Assembly: GCA_033961575.1 (NCBI GenBank)
Contig: CM066740.1
Span: forward strand, 63,991,213-64,055,212
Direction of reading: 5' to 3'
Length of the DNA: 64,000 nucleotides
Origin: Aselliscus stoliczkanus
Lineage: Eukaryota; Chordata; Mammalia; Chiroptera; Hipposideridae
In this document: positions 48,110-60,612 of the stretch, piece after piece
Position numbering within the stretch: the stretch's first letter is position 1
Layout: every line of letters starts with the position of its first letter
Translations under genes and position numbers: made by a program
The notes under the pieces: generated by a model
Seen by the model: the letters and a program-made list of their open reading frames with translations, nothing else
Databases searched by the model: none
Told to the model about the DNA's origin: nothing

Positions 48110-48985
48110 TTAAAGGAGTCTTTTTAATGTTTCTTGTAATACTGGCTGGGTGGTAATGAATTCCTTTAGTTTTTTTCTTGCCTGGGAAACTTTATCTCAT
48201 CTTGAATTTTAAATGATAGTCTTGCTAGGTAGAATAGTCTTGGTTGTAGGTTCTTACTTTACATCACTTTGAATATTTCCTGCCAATCCCTTCTGGCCTG
48301 GAAAGTTTTGGTTGAGAAACCAGCTAGTAGTCTTATGGGAGCTCTCTTGTAAGTAACTAGTTGTCTTTCTTTTACTGCTTTTAGGATTCTTTTTTTGTCT
48401 TTAACTGTTGCCATTTTAATTATGATGTGTCAGCATAGGCCTGTTAGGGTTCATCTTGTTTGGGACTCTCTGTACTTCCTGGGCTTGTATGTCTATTTCC
48501 TTCACCAGGTCAGAGAAGTTTTCAGTCATTATTTCTTCAAACAGATCTCAATCCCTTGCTCCCTCTCTTCTCCTTCTGGTACTCTTATGATGTAAATGTA
48601 GTTATGCATGATGTTGTCCCAAAGATTCCTAAACTATCTTCATTTTATTATTATTATTAATTATTGCTTTATATTGTTCTAATTGGGTGTTTTCTGCTAT
48701 CTTGTCTTCTAAATTGCTGATTTGATCCTCTTTTTCATCTCATCTGTTGTTGCTTCTTTTCAGTGTATTTTTCATTTCAGTTATTGTATTCTTTATTTCT
48801 GACTGGTTCTTTTTTATGGTTTCTATGTCCTTTTTATGCTTAGTATCTCTTTGCTGAAGTTCGCACTAAGTTCCTTAAACTTTCCTATAACCAGTGTTTT
48901 AATCTCTATCTCTGGTAGGTTTGTTTCCTCCATTTCATTTAGTTCCATTTCTGGAGGTTTCTGCTGTTGCTGTATTTGGGACATG
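48110..48985 (-). pseudogene. L1 ORF1 relic
   Basis: The C-terminal end (MLKRLL-stop, near 48113), the RNA-binding block (complement of TTGCCATTTTAATTATGATG) and the coiled-coil region are in the usual order but frameshifted. Confidence 0.82.
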
Positions 48986-49475
48986 GTTTTTTTGTTTCCT
49001 CATCCTGTCTGCCTCTCTCTGTTTGCTTCTATGTATTAAGTAGATTTCCTATGTCTCTCAGTCTTTGTTGGGTGGCCTTATATAGTATGTGTCCTGTGTG
49101 ATCCAATGGTGCAGTCTCCCTTATCAACTGTGCATGTGTTCCAGGAGTGTCCCTTGAGTGTGTTGTGTGTGTTCTCCTGTTGTAGTTGAGCCTTATTACT
49201 TTTGGTGCTTCACTGGGTGGGATTAATCCTCAGGCTGATTGACTGTGAGTATTGGCTATGCCCACAGTGTATGAGCTTCTGTGTCGGGGCTCACCCATCA
49301 GAGGGACCTTCACCCCATTGGTCTCTTGTGCCTATTGAGATCACCTTTTGGGTGTGCTACTTGTGGGGCTAATCAGGTAGTGCCCTGAAGCTGGCCTCTT
49401 GCTTTGTTGTTTCTGGTATCTCTTGGGAGGGGCTCCTGTGCAAGCCAATTTCAGCCTTGCCTATCCCTGGACTGG

Positions 49476-50437
49476 CCTACCTGATAGGAACCTCAAAGCT
49501 ATATGTTGCTGGTTGCTGCTGCCTGTGGTTGACCTGGAGGCATATGGGGGTGGCCTTGCTGTGAACTGAGGCTGGCTGCCACAAGTATCAACACTGGGAC
49601 AGCTTAGCAAAAGGCCCAGGGACCCTCTAGGCCTGTTGCTACCTGCTGACTGCCTGTAAGGCTCAGCCATTAAAGAGCCTCCAGAGGTGAAAGGTCTGGG
49701 CTGGTTGACTCAGTGTTGAGAGTGCCTTCAGTAATGTAGCATTAGCTGGATGTTGTGGGGTCCCGAGGAGTCACAAGGTATGGCCAGTGGTTTTTGCAAA
49801 GTTAATGCAGATTCAGTTTTTGTTCCAGTGCCAGGTCTGTGACCACTTTGCAAAAGGCCCTGAGAACACCACAGCTAGTCATTGCTTGCCTCAAGCCTGC
49901 CAGTCCCCAAGACTTGCCCTCGAGAGGCTGCAGTACAAGATGTGGCTGACTGTCTGCCACCTAAAGTTCCCCGTTGGGCCATCCGTTGCTGGGCTTCCAC
50001 AGCTTGTGTGGTAGCGCTGCCACCCAGAAGCTGACAGTGGCCCTGGATATGAAGTGCTAGCTGGGCAGGGTGGGGTCTCATAGAGTCAAGGGTTGTGGGT
50101 TGTGGTTTTTACAAAATTAATGCAGATTTGGTTCTGGCACAAGAGCCAGGCTTGTGACCACTTGGCAAATCACCCTGAGAACACTGCAGCCAGTCATGCT
50201 TCCCTCAGGCCTGCAGATCCCCGAGAAGTTCCCAAAAGAGGTTGCAGTTCAAGTTGTGGCTGACTGCCTAACATCGAAAGTTCTGGCCACCATGGGCCAT
50301 CTGCTGCTGTAAAAGGCTTCCATAGCCTGTAAGGTGGGACCAGCTACCCAGCAACCAAGAGTACCCCTGGGGATGCAGCACTAGCTGTGCGTGATGGACA
50401 CCCAGGGCCTCACCAAGGTGGTGCACATGCGTGGATT
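49476..50437 (-). repeat. L1 5'UTR tandem monomers, ~315 bp unit
   Basis: Two full units, 49791-50105 and 50106-50437, can be aligned: TTTTTGCAAAGTTAATGCAG against TTTTTACAAAATTAATGCAG, GTGACCACTTTGCAAA against GTGACCACTTGGCAAA, then GTGGCTGACTG and GGGCCATC blocks in both. A partial unit precedes at 49476-49790. The arrangement is analogous to rodent L1 promoter monomers. Confidence 0.8.
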
Positions 50438-51045
50438 TTACCAGACCAATGGGGTCTCAGATTTGACCCTTTCATAGAAGGTTCAGCATATGAAAGATGG
50501 CTCCCTCCTGTAGGCTACACATGAGGCAGGCTCCACACAGGGACAATGGTGGCTGTCCTTCCAGCTTTTTTCCTGAAGCCACACAGTTCAATCTTTCCTA
50601 CTATGTCTCTGACACCTCTCAAGTTGCCACCCCTCCACTGGGACCAGAGAGTGTTTGCAAGGGAGTGAGTCTGTGTGTGGGCCCCATAAGAGGATGTCTG
50701 GGTTTCCAGCTGCCTTCTGTCTCACCAGGATGGATGAACAGTGTCCTTGCTGATTTTCACTGCTAGGTTGTTGTAGAGACTCCTCTTACTGGCACAGGAA
50801 CCCTGGGCCAGGGAGCCCAGTGATCTCTCTTGGTATTCAACCACTCTCTGAATTGGGGGTCAGCCCATGTCACGTCTCCACCCTTCCTACCAGTCTTGAT
50901 GTGGCCTCTTTATATATTTAGTTGTAGAGGTTCTGCTCAGCTATTCTTCAAATGATTCTTGAGGTTGAATGTTCTATAATTTAGTTGTAATTTTGATGTT
51001 ATCCTGGGAGGCAGCAGGCATAGCGTTTACCTAACCTGCCATCTT

Positions 51046-53029
51046 GGGCCTTAGCACTTCCAAAGATTTTTCACATACTATGTTTTATAAGCTTGTCCAA
51101 CTAATATTTCTACTTTGGCAGAGTAAATATTATTATTCCCATTTTGCAAATAAGTACTTGGAGACTCAGAAAAGTTTGAGTGGTTTCCTGGATGCAACAT
51201 GATTTGTGACAGAGGTGGTATTAAATCCATGTCTTCTAATATATACTTTCCAGTTCATGGTAGAGACCTTTGGTTATATTTTCATGCTGCTCTATGAGAT
51301 CCAGTTGGATTCTATGAGATCCAGTTGGATTCAGCATCCTTCTAGAATTGTCATGGCAGAAGATGCCAATTTTGTTTTTGTTTTGTTTTGTTATTTTACG
51401 TTTTTCCAAACTTGGAAGTGGTAAAAGGCCCATTTCTGTAGAGATTCTGAGGATGGATGAAGAGAAAATATTTCCTCTCTTTGAGTTTCAGAAGTTCATT
51501 TATAGATATAGGGAGAAAATGGAGATTGTTTGGTTATAAGCATTTTTTAGAAAATAATAAGAGCACTGTATTATATTTGCAATTTTATCCCACTTCACAG
51601 TATTAAGCACAATTTCTAAAAAACTTAAAACATGCCATTTTTATTAATGGTCCATTTAAAACCACCAAACATTTTGATGTCAATTACTAAAACAAGGTTT
51701 AACGCTGTCAAAAGGCATTAGTGCTAAAAACAGTCATCCTCTCTGTATTTTCATCTGCAAAGCATTACAGTTTATAAAACAATTTTAACTCTGAATACGT
51801 AAGGCCCTATATGAAGCTTTCCATATGTTAAGAATTTTATTTGTGTGTTTGATTTTAAATTGCTTTGAAAAACAGACAGTTGAGGTTTATAGAAAGGAAT
51901 CTTTCTTTTAGGAAATAAATGTCTCAAAAGTGCAAGGCACCAGCAGTAAAAACATTCTTACCACAAATCAGAAACACATTGGGAAGTGTTTGTTGAGTAC
52001 ACCTTCTGAAACTAGTATTTTGTTTCTATTTGCTGGAAAATTGAAAAATCTGTTGTATCTTGGCATGGCTTAGCCCAGCCTCTGGCCCAGCCCCAGGTTC
52101 CTTGTGCAGTAGATGGCATTCACAATACACACAGCAAGGCTGCCAGGCCCCTTTTTTCATGACATATATTTCCAATACAAAATATACCTCCTAACATTGC
52201 CATTTTTCAGCTATAGTTGTTCTCAATATAATATTAGCTTGTGTATTTTTTTTACCTTAAAAATGTGTCTAAGACAAAAAAAGAGAGAAGGAGAAGATGA
52301 CAATTAATCAGTATTTCAGCTGTTGAGTGGCATCTGGCCAAAAGCCACCAGGCTGACAACTGGAGTTTGGAGTGTGTTTTTGCAAGGCTAATTTAAGGTG
52401 AACTTAGATGGATTCAAGATTTATAAGCCCTAAAATGTCCTGACTGGAGCAAAGTTCAAGTAAAGTAATTCACTGCTCACTGCGCAGATGGGGCTGAGCC
52501 CACACTGCCTTGAGATTTAGGCTACAGTCAAGGAGAATTTTAAAACCAGGCAGAAGGGCTGGGTTTCTGTGTTTCACTTCAAAGATCTTTTAATAACTGA
52601 GAGGATTATACTCTTTTAACCAGCGAAGAAGGTTAGATGGTTTTGAGTGAGTGCTTTTACAGCTCTCAATAATTCTAAGTTTAAACTTCCAGGACGGCCT
52701 CTAGTGTATATCTCCGTTAGCACCTTAGTGACTGTGAAAAACTCTCACTCTTACCTTAAGATTTCATAAAAACCTCACAAAATAGCACAAATGTTAAGGA
52801 ATTGTAAATATCACTGGTAGTACATAGAGTAGTGGAATAGGGGTTGAAAAACAATATGGAGAATCATGTCATTAAACATATTGAGCTTACTGGAAATTAT
52901 TTTAACTGCCTGAATTCAGCATAATTGCCACCAAAAATAGGGAGCAGCTTTGATGTTAGTTTGCTGTTCACTAGCATGTTATAGGCCAACCCTATCAAAT
53001 CAGGAGGAAGTTTCAATGCTTGCTCAGTA
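51046..53029. other. Unique stretch, possible conserved noncoding DNA
   Basis: No transposable element recognised. The block 51600-52620 is complex, repeat-free and contains CCATTTTTATTAATGG and other ATTA cores, so part of it might be constrained. No exon signal stands out. Confidence 0.4.
51291..51330. repeat. Perfect 20-bp tandem duplication
   Basis: TCTATGAGATCCAGTTGGAT occurs twice head to tail with no mismatch. Confidence 0.98.
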
Positions 53030-53053
53030 GAGGCAAAAAAAAGAAGAAAGAAA

Positions 53054-53118
<65 letters not shown>

Positions 53119-53275
53119 AGAAAGAAAGAAAAGAGAGGGAGAGACAAAGAAAGAGGGAAGGAGGAAGGCAGGAAGGCAGGAAGGCAGGAAGGCAGGAAGG
53201 AAAAGAAAGAAGGCAGGAAGGAAGGAAGGAAGGAAGGAAGAAAGGAAGGAAGGAAGGAAGGAAAGGAAAAGAAAC
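53030..53275. repeat. Long polypurine tetranucleotide microsatellite
   Basis: Successive (GAAA)n, (GGAA)n, (GGCA)(GGAA)n and (GGAA)n arrays over about 245 bp; the top strand is almost all purine. Confidence 0.97.
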
Positions 53276-55776
53276 CTTTCTCCAAATGAAATGCTAACGA
53301 TTTTCTAATTGAAATGAAAAGGGACAAATAGGAAATGGCTATTGTTTTTTAAGTAGGGAAGAAAACATTAATCATACTGTGAAGGCATGCCCCTTATCAA
53401 AGGAGTCTCATTTTCTTCCTTATTTCTGTTTATCACTATTACTACAGAGAGTTAAAATATTCTGCAGTGCAGTTACTCTACTAGATGCTTAAAGTGTAAA
53501 CAATCAAAAGACTAAAGTGTAGCATAGATTGGATACAAATAAATGAAAATGTCTCAAAAAAACACTGTACTATTATTTCATGAATTTTTTTAAGGGACCC
53601 AGAAAGAGACACCTATGAATCATATAAGGAATTACAAATTGCCTCGTTTAAATATAATAGTGTGATGCTTCCAAAGTAATAAGTTACATCTGGTAAAGAA
53701 TAGTCGATGTTGACAATGGCTCTGAGGCGAAGCAGGGAGGGAGCTTTTTGGATTTTAAGTAACATTGGCCTTTGTAACTACAAGAAGAACTCAGATAATT
53801 AAATGGTTGCTGCTTCTTTCACTTTTAAATATTATTCATACGATTCACCAGAATGTGTTTTCCTGGCAGGAGCAGAGACAAATAGGGGTTTTTGCACTAC
53901 ACATGGAAAATAATTGTGCAGGGCCTTGTAAACTGCCAGACGCCAAGCCAGGGGTCATTCATTCCCTCAGCACTCTTAACTTAAACAGGCTTGAATTTTA
54001 CCCCTAAACAGACCTTTTATTTTCTATAGACATGCATATGTCGTAGGTGGAAGCTTGGCAAGTTCTTTGTCTGCTTCATTTATTTTAAGGTCTCTTTTCC
54101 ACCTGCATTGGAACAGGGGCAGCAAGACATAAAACAGTCTAGCCAGGCTGTGGGGACTTGCCCTCCCTGGGAGAGAAGTCTGATCTATGTTTTCTTCTGT
54201 GAAATGAAGGAGGCTCTCATGACAGAGAATCACATCTTTTACCATGGAACTTATTTCAGAACCAATGCAGCACCAACTGTGAAAATGGGAATTGTGCTGA
54301 CTTTTATTTTATTGGCTCAGTAGCTAAGAGCACCCGGATGCTCTATTAAGCTACCTGCTATTTTCATCTTTATGTAAATTTGTTTGTTATGTTTAGGCTC
54401 ATTTGATTAATTCTCAAATTCTCTAGCTTTGCTCACATCAGAAGACAGCCTTTTGCTCTGAGGATTCCTAACCCCAGGATCTAGAATGAACCATCGTGGG
54501 GTCCTCAGCAAAGGACCGATTTGTCACCCAAATGGTGCAACTCATTGAGTAAGGAGGGGAAACTGCAGGACCTTTGCTCATCAGAGGCTTTCTTCTGATA
54601 GTTCGTGTATATTCTAAAGGATGGATTTTTTTTTTCCTGCAGCTGGGAAGTATTGAATTCCTGCTGGAAACACCAGGTGTTTCATTAACTAATGCCTGAC
54701 CAGATAAAAGTGAGCACACTTTTCTAGCAAGAAGTACAAACAACTGAGGCTAGTTCTAAAGGAGACCTTAACGTTTACTCTTCTTTCCAATCAGGCAGGG
54801 ATTGGAGTCTGAACAACTCCACAGTCACACCTTTCGTGTCACCTCTGTCTGGCCCATTAGAAATGTATTTTAAGAGTGAACCCTCCACATGGATGTAATA
54901 ATCTTAAACTCAAAATCAGAAATTTTGATTTTAATCAAATATGGAAAAGATGTAAATCTTCTCCACTTATGAATTCTAATGAATTAATGATGTTCAATTG
55001 CTTTGACACATCTTATTTTATTATGGACTGCCATTTTTTTTCTGTTTTCTTTAAAAATGTGTAGACATTGACTTTAAAAATGCATATTTATCATTGATTT
55101 GTTAAACATATTCAGTTAACATTAATATGGTAACATTAAAATACATTTTCCCCTGAAGATATAGCAACCCTTCTATATTTGGAATAAATTTTTGTGTTGA
55201 CACTTTTCTCCTATGTGCTTTTTTTTACTGCATGCAGCAATCGCAGAACAACTTGTTCCACAGCTTTGGCTACAACGGCAGTTATAATAAAAACAATCAT
55301 GGAAAAGAAATGTAGTGCTTTTCTTCAAAGAGAATTCTGAATCATAAGCTATTAACTTATGCTTTCTCTAGGAATTATATTTTTAGATGGACTTTGGCAT
55401 CCAAATATTACATTAATATTTTTGTCAACTCAACATTAGAAGCAAGGATGTAGCCTTGTAGCTAATCAGCTCTGCATAGTGGAATGTGACACAGGGCCTG
55501 CACTTGTATACACATAACACAGACCCACCCCAAGGCTAGCAAAGCAGGTGACGGTGTCTTCAGCTTTGTTTCTTACACTAGAAAATCAAAACAGGACTAG
55601 ACCTAGCTAAATGAAACAAAAGTAAGCTTGTCTTGTTAGATGCTCTTGGTAATTTTCTTTTCTGAAACGGGGGTCAGAAGAGTGATTCTGAATATGTTGC
55701 TTTTGATTATGTAGAATATGAACTTTGCTTTCACTAAACCACTAAACTCCAGTAGGTTTGCTTATATTCTTAGAAC
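53276..55776. other. Unique stretch, possible conserved noncoding DNA
   Basis: No repeats recognised. The block 53700-54330 is compositionally complex and a plausible conserved element. The frames of 60-90 codons within it have no recognisable domain. A T-run lies at 54628-54637. Confidence 0.4.
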
Positions 55777-55790
55777 AAGAAGGAGCTCTA

Positions 55791-56212
55791 GGGCCGGCCG
55801 AGTGGCGCATTGGTTAAGCGCTGGTTTTGGGATGCCAGCGGCCCCGGTTCGGATCCCACATGAGGGCCAGTGACACTGCCCTCTACAGCTAACAACAGCT
55901 CCACCTGGAGCTGGGCTGTGCGAGCCCCGGTGATGTGGGCTGCAGCCCCTGCTGCAGTGGGCTGCCATAGGCTACAGTGAGTGGCCCGCAGCCAGCGTGA
56001 GCGGCTGGCAGCCAAGCGTGAGCTGCCAATAGCCGAGGTGAGCGACATCCAGAGGCCAGCGACCGATCTGCCTCATCCGGGAAGAGCGCAATGATGACAC
56101 CAACAGTGAAGCAACATCCTCTGCAACTAAACTGAAGAACAAAAAGACAGCAACTTGTCTGTTCCCCTTCCCCGATTCCCCAACGCTGTTCCCCTCCACC
56201 AATTCCCCAATA

Positions 56213-56249
<37 letters not shown>
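55791..56249 (+). mobile_element. Long tRNA-derived SINE, near full length
   Basis: The head GGGCCGGCCGAGTGGCGCAT has an A box, a hairpin around GCTGGTTTTGGGATGCCAGC and a B box (GGTTCGGATCCC). The body contains CAGCTCCACCTGGAGCTGG and a GC-rich CAGCGTGAGCGGCTGGCAGC stretch. The 3' region has CTGTTCCCCTTCCCC and CCCCAATAAAATCTTA plus a ~30-nt A-tail. A 14-bp target duplication AAGAAGGAGCTCTA lies at 55777-55790 and 56250-56263. Confidence 0.96.
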
Positions 56250-56253
<4 letters not shown>

Positions 56254-56263
56254 AGGAGCTCTA

Positions 56264-57836
56264 AAGCCCTGTCAGAACTATTGTATACTCCAGCTTACCT
56301 TCTTGGTAGATATCTTCTTGGGATATCATTTGGTGGTATAGGGACTACTTAATAAGTAGTAACTATGACTCATTTTTAGATATACTGTAAGAGGCACATA
56401 AAGCCTGAGACTATTTCTTGCCTCTAGCATTATGTATTAATCTGAAAGCAATGGAAATGTGTGTGTGTGTGTGTGCGTGCATGTGTGTGTAAATTTTGTT
56501 TGAAATTGTCCATGTTTTACATGATACAGACATTCATTTGAAATCTTTGCACATATTATCAAATCTTGTATGGCATTTCTTCCATGTTCAGCTACGGTTT
56601 CACCTTGATTGTACTTTTCCTCACCCAAGGTAAGTCGAGAACACAGTGGAAGTCAAGTGATGCTCAGATTGGCAGACTATTGCATAGCTACCCATCTCTA
56701 AAAACAATCCATATAAATTTAAAACAGAAATGGAGTCTATTGGTGCTGTGAAGCTAAAAGTCTATTCAGAATCCCTAGGTGGCATGAAAAGCATTTAGAC
56801 TCATTTCATTCACACGTCAGGTAAAGACTTTCATTTAACAATGAGATGAATGCTGAATAATGGATCTTTTGAATAATGTAATTAAGAATTCATTAAGGAG
56901 GACTTAAAAAAAAAAAAACTCCAGCAGGATGCAATGTGTGTGTACTCCCTATACTGAACTCCCAAAATGTATCCCAGCATACATGATTAAAAAAAAAAAT
57001 CAGCTGAGAACCAATTAGGAAAATACTGGCATTTGATTTACAAAGTACTGACATTAAAATTCAATGAGGAACACATATATGTTTGAATTTATTAGAAATT
57101 ATGCTAAATCAGGATTAAAGATAATTTTTCTTATTTTTAAATATACTCATAATATAACAAAGAACTTAACCAACACTGTTTTCCTGAAAAGATCTACTGT
57201 TCACCATGTGAACTTCACAGTGTTGAAGAAATGCAGTGTTCTTGGATAGCTGATCAAGTGAGAAATGGCAAAACTTTCTTTTTTGTTCTTTGATTTATAT
57301 GAATTGAAATGACAAAAAGTTTTAAAACAGACCCAAATGTGGCAACAGCAGGTCAGAGGTTTGCCTGTAACAAAAGCTAATATTGCCATTATCTTCTTAT
57401 TGCTGTTATATACACAAGAGGAAGCAGGTAAAGAATTTCATTGTTGTCTCATCGATCAGCACCTATGAGCACTCATACTTCTTTCTGTCCCTACAGCCTA
57501 GCTTGTACCATGCCACCTGCACACAACCTGCTGTGTAGGGGCAGATGTTTGTGGGTATCACAGTTTAGGGACTGAGGACCTGGGAGAACCTTCTACAGAG
57601 GCAATCAGAGGATTTTCACCATTTTCTCGTTAGTAATGTAGATGTTTTATTGAAGCCTCAAGAATATGCTCGCATAGCATTTGCAGTAATCTATTTTTGC
57701 CCTTGGAGAGCCACCAGATATTTAATAAATTGTTCTTGCATGTTTTCCACTGACATGTATGAACCATGCCCACCTGTGGCATACAATTTGTTCTTTTTCA
57801 TCAGTTTTTCCCCCAACTATATGAAGGGAAAAGGTC
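56264..57836. other. Unique sequence with short microsatellites
   Basis: Holds a (TG)n run at 56457-56491 and A-runs near 56906 and 56991; otherwise no feature recognised. Confidence 0.5.
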
Positions 57837-57852
57837 AAGAAATTGATGGAGT

Positions 57853-57955
57853 AATGTCTAACCACTTTGCTATACACCTAAAACTAATACAACATAATAT
57901 TGAATGTCAATTGTAATTGAAAAATAAAAATTAAATTAAAAAGCAAAAATTTAAA
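57853..57955 (+). mobile_element. 103-bp 5'-truncated L1 insertion
   Basis: Only the terminal L1 3'UTR is present (TATACACCTAAAACTAATAC to ATTGAAAAATAAAAATTAAA), flanked by a perfect 16-bp target-site duplication AAGAAATTGATGGAGT at 57837-57852 and 57956-57971. Confidence 0.93.
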
Positions 57956-57971
57956 AAGAAATTGATGGAGT

Positions 57972-58943
57972 TGAATAAATTCATTTGCTTTTATTGTCAA
58001 ACAAATTGAGATATATTGGATTAACTACAGATCAATTTGAATTAATATATAACATAAAATTTATGTTTTTAACTTATTGAAACTAGATTGAAAACAAATA
58101 ATGAATTAACTTGAAAGAGTTGCTTCTAGGTCTTAAGCAACTGCTTGGAACTGACTTGTAAACTGAGCTAGATTTCCCATTCTCTTGAGAATTCTGATCC
58201 AGGAGAGCTAGCTCCTTAATGCACAGTTATTCAAAGGTAAGTGATCTAATGACCCACCCTGAAAATTTAAAAATGAAAAAGGCCCTACCTCTCCAGATGG
58301 AATTATTCATTTAGATGGTACATTGGAAGCTTTTAGTGCTGACTGCGTTCTTAAAAGTTTCATTTATATTTTGAAGATCATTTCTTCCTTTAAAGATTTC
58401 TACTAGTTAATTGGAAACAGTACAACCTAATGGAATGAACAGAGGATAAAGGACTGCAAATGTTGAGATCTAATCTTACACTGTCAGTGACTACTGCTTT
58501 GTGTTTCAGCCACATTACATTGTCTCTCTGTCTCCATTTTTGTCTTATGTGTGATGTGGAATTTCTATGTCCAGAATGGGAGTGCGTTAGTGACTATATG
58601 AAGGAAAGATGAAAAATATTGCCCTCTCTGACGGTATTATTATAGAAATATTATTATTTATAGGAGAAACAGACATTCATGTCCATGTCCTTGAACTGTG
58701 TATAGATTAGACAGACCCAAAACCTCATAAACACACTTGTTACTATCCACTAGCCAGTATAACTTAATACAGTCTGAACTTGGGACATAATTATTGAAAA
58801 AATGTAGGAAGTGACCAGAGCTGAGCTGGGCTGATGCACTAAATTTTCCAGAAGGAAAGGCATATTTTAACTAGGTTTATTTTTTTTAAATTAAAATTAA
58901 TCCTAGTGTTTGGAAGCTGAAAAAAACCTTTAGATTATCTTGT
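57972..58943. other. Unique sequence
   Basis: No repeat, exon or RNA gene recognised. Confidence 0.5.
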
Positions 58944-58958
58944 AAAGAATAGTCTCTG

Positions 58959-59071
58959 GGCCGGCCGAGTGGCGCGGTGGTTAAGCGCTGGCTTGGGAAG
59001 CCAGCGGCCCTGGTTCGGTCCCACATGTGAAGGCCAGTGACACTGCCCTCAAAAACAAACAAACAAACAAA
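58959..59071 (+). mobile_element. Short tRNA-derived SINE
   Basis: The head from GGCCGGCCGAGTGGCGCGGT to ACACTGCCCTC is followed by a (CAAA)n/A-rich tail. The 15-bp target duplication is AAAGAATAGTCTCTG (58944-58958) against AAAGAATGGTCTCTG (59072-59086), one mismatch. The anticodon-arm hairpin GCTGGCTTGGGAAGCCAGC is perfect. Confidence 0.95.
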
Positions 59072-59089
59072 AAAGAATGGTCTCTGTCT

Positions 59090-59560
59090 GTGGAAGACGT
59101 ACCCCAATGTGACCTCCAATGATCCAATGAGCCATTCTCTTGTAAGATTCCCTCCCTCTGTAGCTTGTCCTGAACAGTGGAATATGGCAAAAATGATGGG
59201 GTGTCAGTCCTGTGATTATGTTTTGTTTGGTAAGACTTTGCCTTTGTAGGCCTTTGGATTCTCCTTTTGGCTGTGAAGAAGTGAACTGCCATATTGTGAA
59301 CTTGCCATGGAGAGGACCACATAACAGGAAGACTTCCAGGATTTGAGGGCCTCTGTAATGTAAGTGCAAGGAAGTAAATTCTTCCAACAGCCTTGAGTGA
59401 TCTTGGAAGTAGATTTTTCTCTAGTTGAGGCTCCAGGTGAGTACCTAGCTGAACCTTGCCAGTACTCATGACCCTTGGACCCTGTGCAATAATGAAGGTG
59501 TGTTTTGTTAAGTCATTTAATTTGTGGGAATTTGTTACTCAGAAAAAGAAAATTAATGCA
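59090..59560 (+). mobile_element. MaLR LTR (MLT1-like)
   Basis: Plus-strand MaLR landmarks in order: CTGCCATATTGTGAACTTGC, CATGGAGAGGACCACATAAC, TTGAGTGATCTTGGAAGTAG, TGTTAAGTCATTTAATTTGT, GGGAATTTGTTACTCAG and an AAAATTAATGCAG end. Confidence 0.85.
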
Positions 59561-60524
59561 GTTGAATCTGTTCTGATCCTGGAATGCTATCAGTGGAATA
59601 ATTTTACTTTGTACTCAATATGTGTATGTTTATTTATAAGTTATATACAGTACTAATCTAAAACTATGATTTAATTATCACTGAAATTTCTTTATTTTAT
59701 TAGACAAAAATAAAAACACATACAAATTCTAATGCTTTCTTCTTGTCTACCCCATGAATTACCTATACCACACTTAGGGATTCTGCACACATATTAGAGA
59801 ACCATCTGGGGTTGCCAAGGTTGTTGATCAGTACTAGTGCAAAATAAATTTAGTTTTAGTTTTAAAAATTCTTTGCTGATTAAAACCTACATATTAATAT
59901 TTCTAGAAAGTTCCAGATGCCCATCTGCTGCCGACCTTGAGTGGACCCCACTAAACACTGAAGAGTTTGGATAAGGAGAGAACTGGACCATGGGAAAAGG
60001 ATAGACCTAAAGAAAACATTGCCTTGGCACTGATGTGTAATTTGATTTACCCTTTAGGTCAAGCCATGGGAATCTGAAGTTTGGTTGTTCAGATAACATG
60101 ATAGTATCCTATACTTGGTATAGATCTATCTATCTATGAGTTATATGGGATATATATATATATGGAATATTCTATCTGTACTCTTTCTCTATATATATGT
60201 ATTCTATACCATTTACTCCCTCACATTCTGCCTTTTTATTTTTTTTTTAAATTCAGAATTTTAGAAGGGAACTCAAGTTGACTACAGGGTCAGGAATGGG
60301 AGGACAATATCTGTATGTTGTGAAAAATGAAATATAAAGGCCTCATTTTACTCAAGTTTTAGGCACAGTCACATAATTTATTTTCTATTATGCCAAACAC
60401 CAAGTAGATTTCAAGTTGTATATTTAAACAATCAATGACTTTTGACAGATTTCATTTCTTATTACCCAATCACTGAGAGGTTGATGTTGAGAAAGTCCTG
60501 GAAATAAAAAGATATTTGTCATTT
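59561..60524. other. Unique sequence with an AT-rich patch
   Basis: (TA)n-like runs at 60149-60163 and a T-run at 60239-60248; nothing else assigned. Confidence 0.5.
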
Positions 60525-60612
60525 ACTCAGTAATTACCATGTAGTAAATATCATGATGATAAATTTACCTAAATTATATCTTTTAATCCTTACAATAGCT
60601 CTCTCAGGATCA
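60525..60612 (-). mobile_element. MIR relic fragment (reverse)
   Basis: TACTCAGTAATTACCATGTA ... TTTTAATCCTTACAATAGCT resembles the 3' half of MIR in reverse. Short and diverged. Confidence 0.5.

Larger units (their letters stand above)
44880..51045 (-). mobile_element. Old LINE-1 with 5' end but no 3' end (reverse)
   Basis: The copy begins at about 51045 with GGCCCAAGATGGCAGGTTAG, carries a long monomeric 5'UTR and an ORF1 relic (about 48985-48110). ORF2 starts at 48056 and is degenerate as far as 44880, where L1 sequence stops before the cysteine-rich domain. The missing 3' end implies later deletion or rearrangement, since retrotransposition starts from the 3' end. It is more diverged than the copy at 30384. 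Confidence 0.92.

Noticed and set aside
53013..53327. Frames of 89 and 104 codons rich in K/E/R or F/S/L
   Set aside because: They arise from the polypurine microsatellite.
58959..59060. tRNA gene candidates at SINE heads
   Set aside because: The heads have A and B boxes but no full cloverleaf, and each is followed by a SINE tail and target duplication, so they are SINEs rather than tRNA genes.
59049..59469. Frames of 112-162 codons on the minus strand
   Set aside because: They cross the short SINE and MaLR LTR antisense; no domain was seen.
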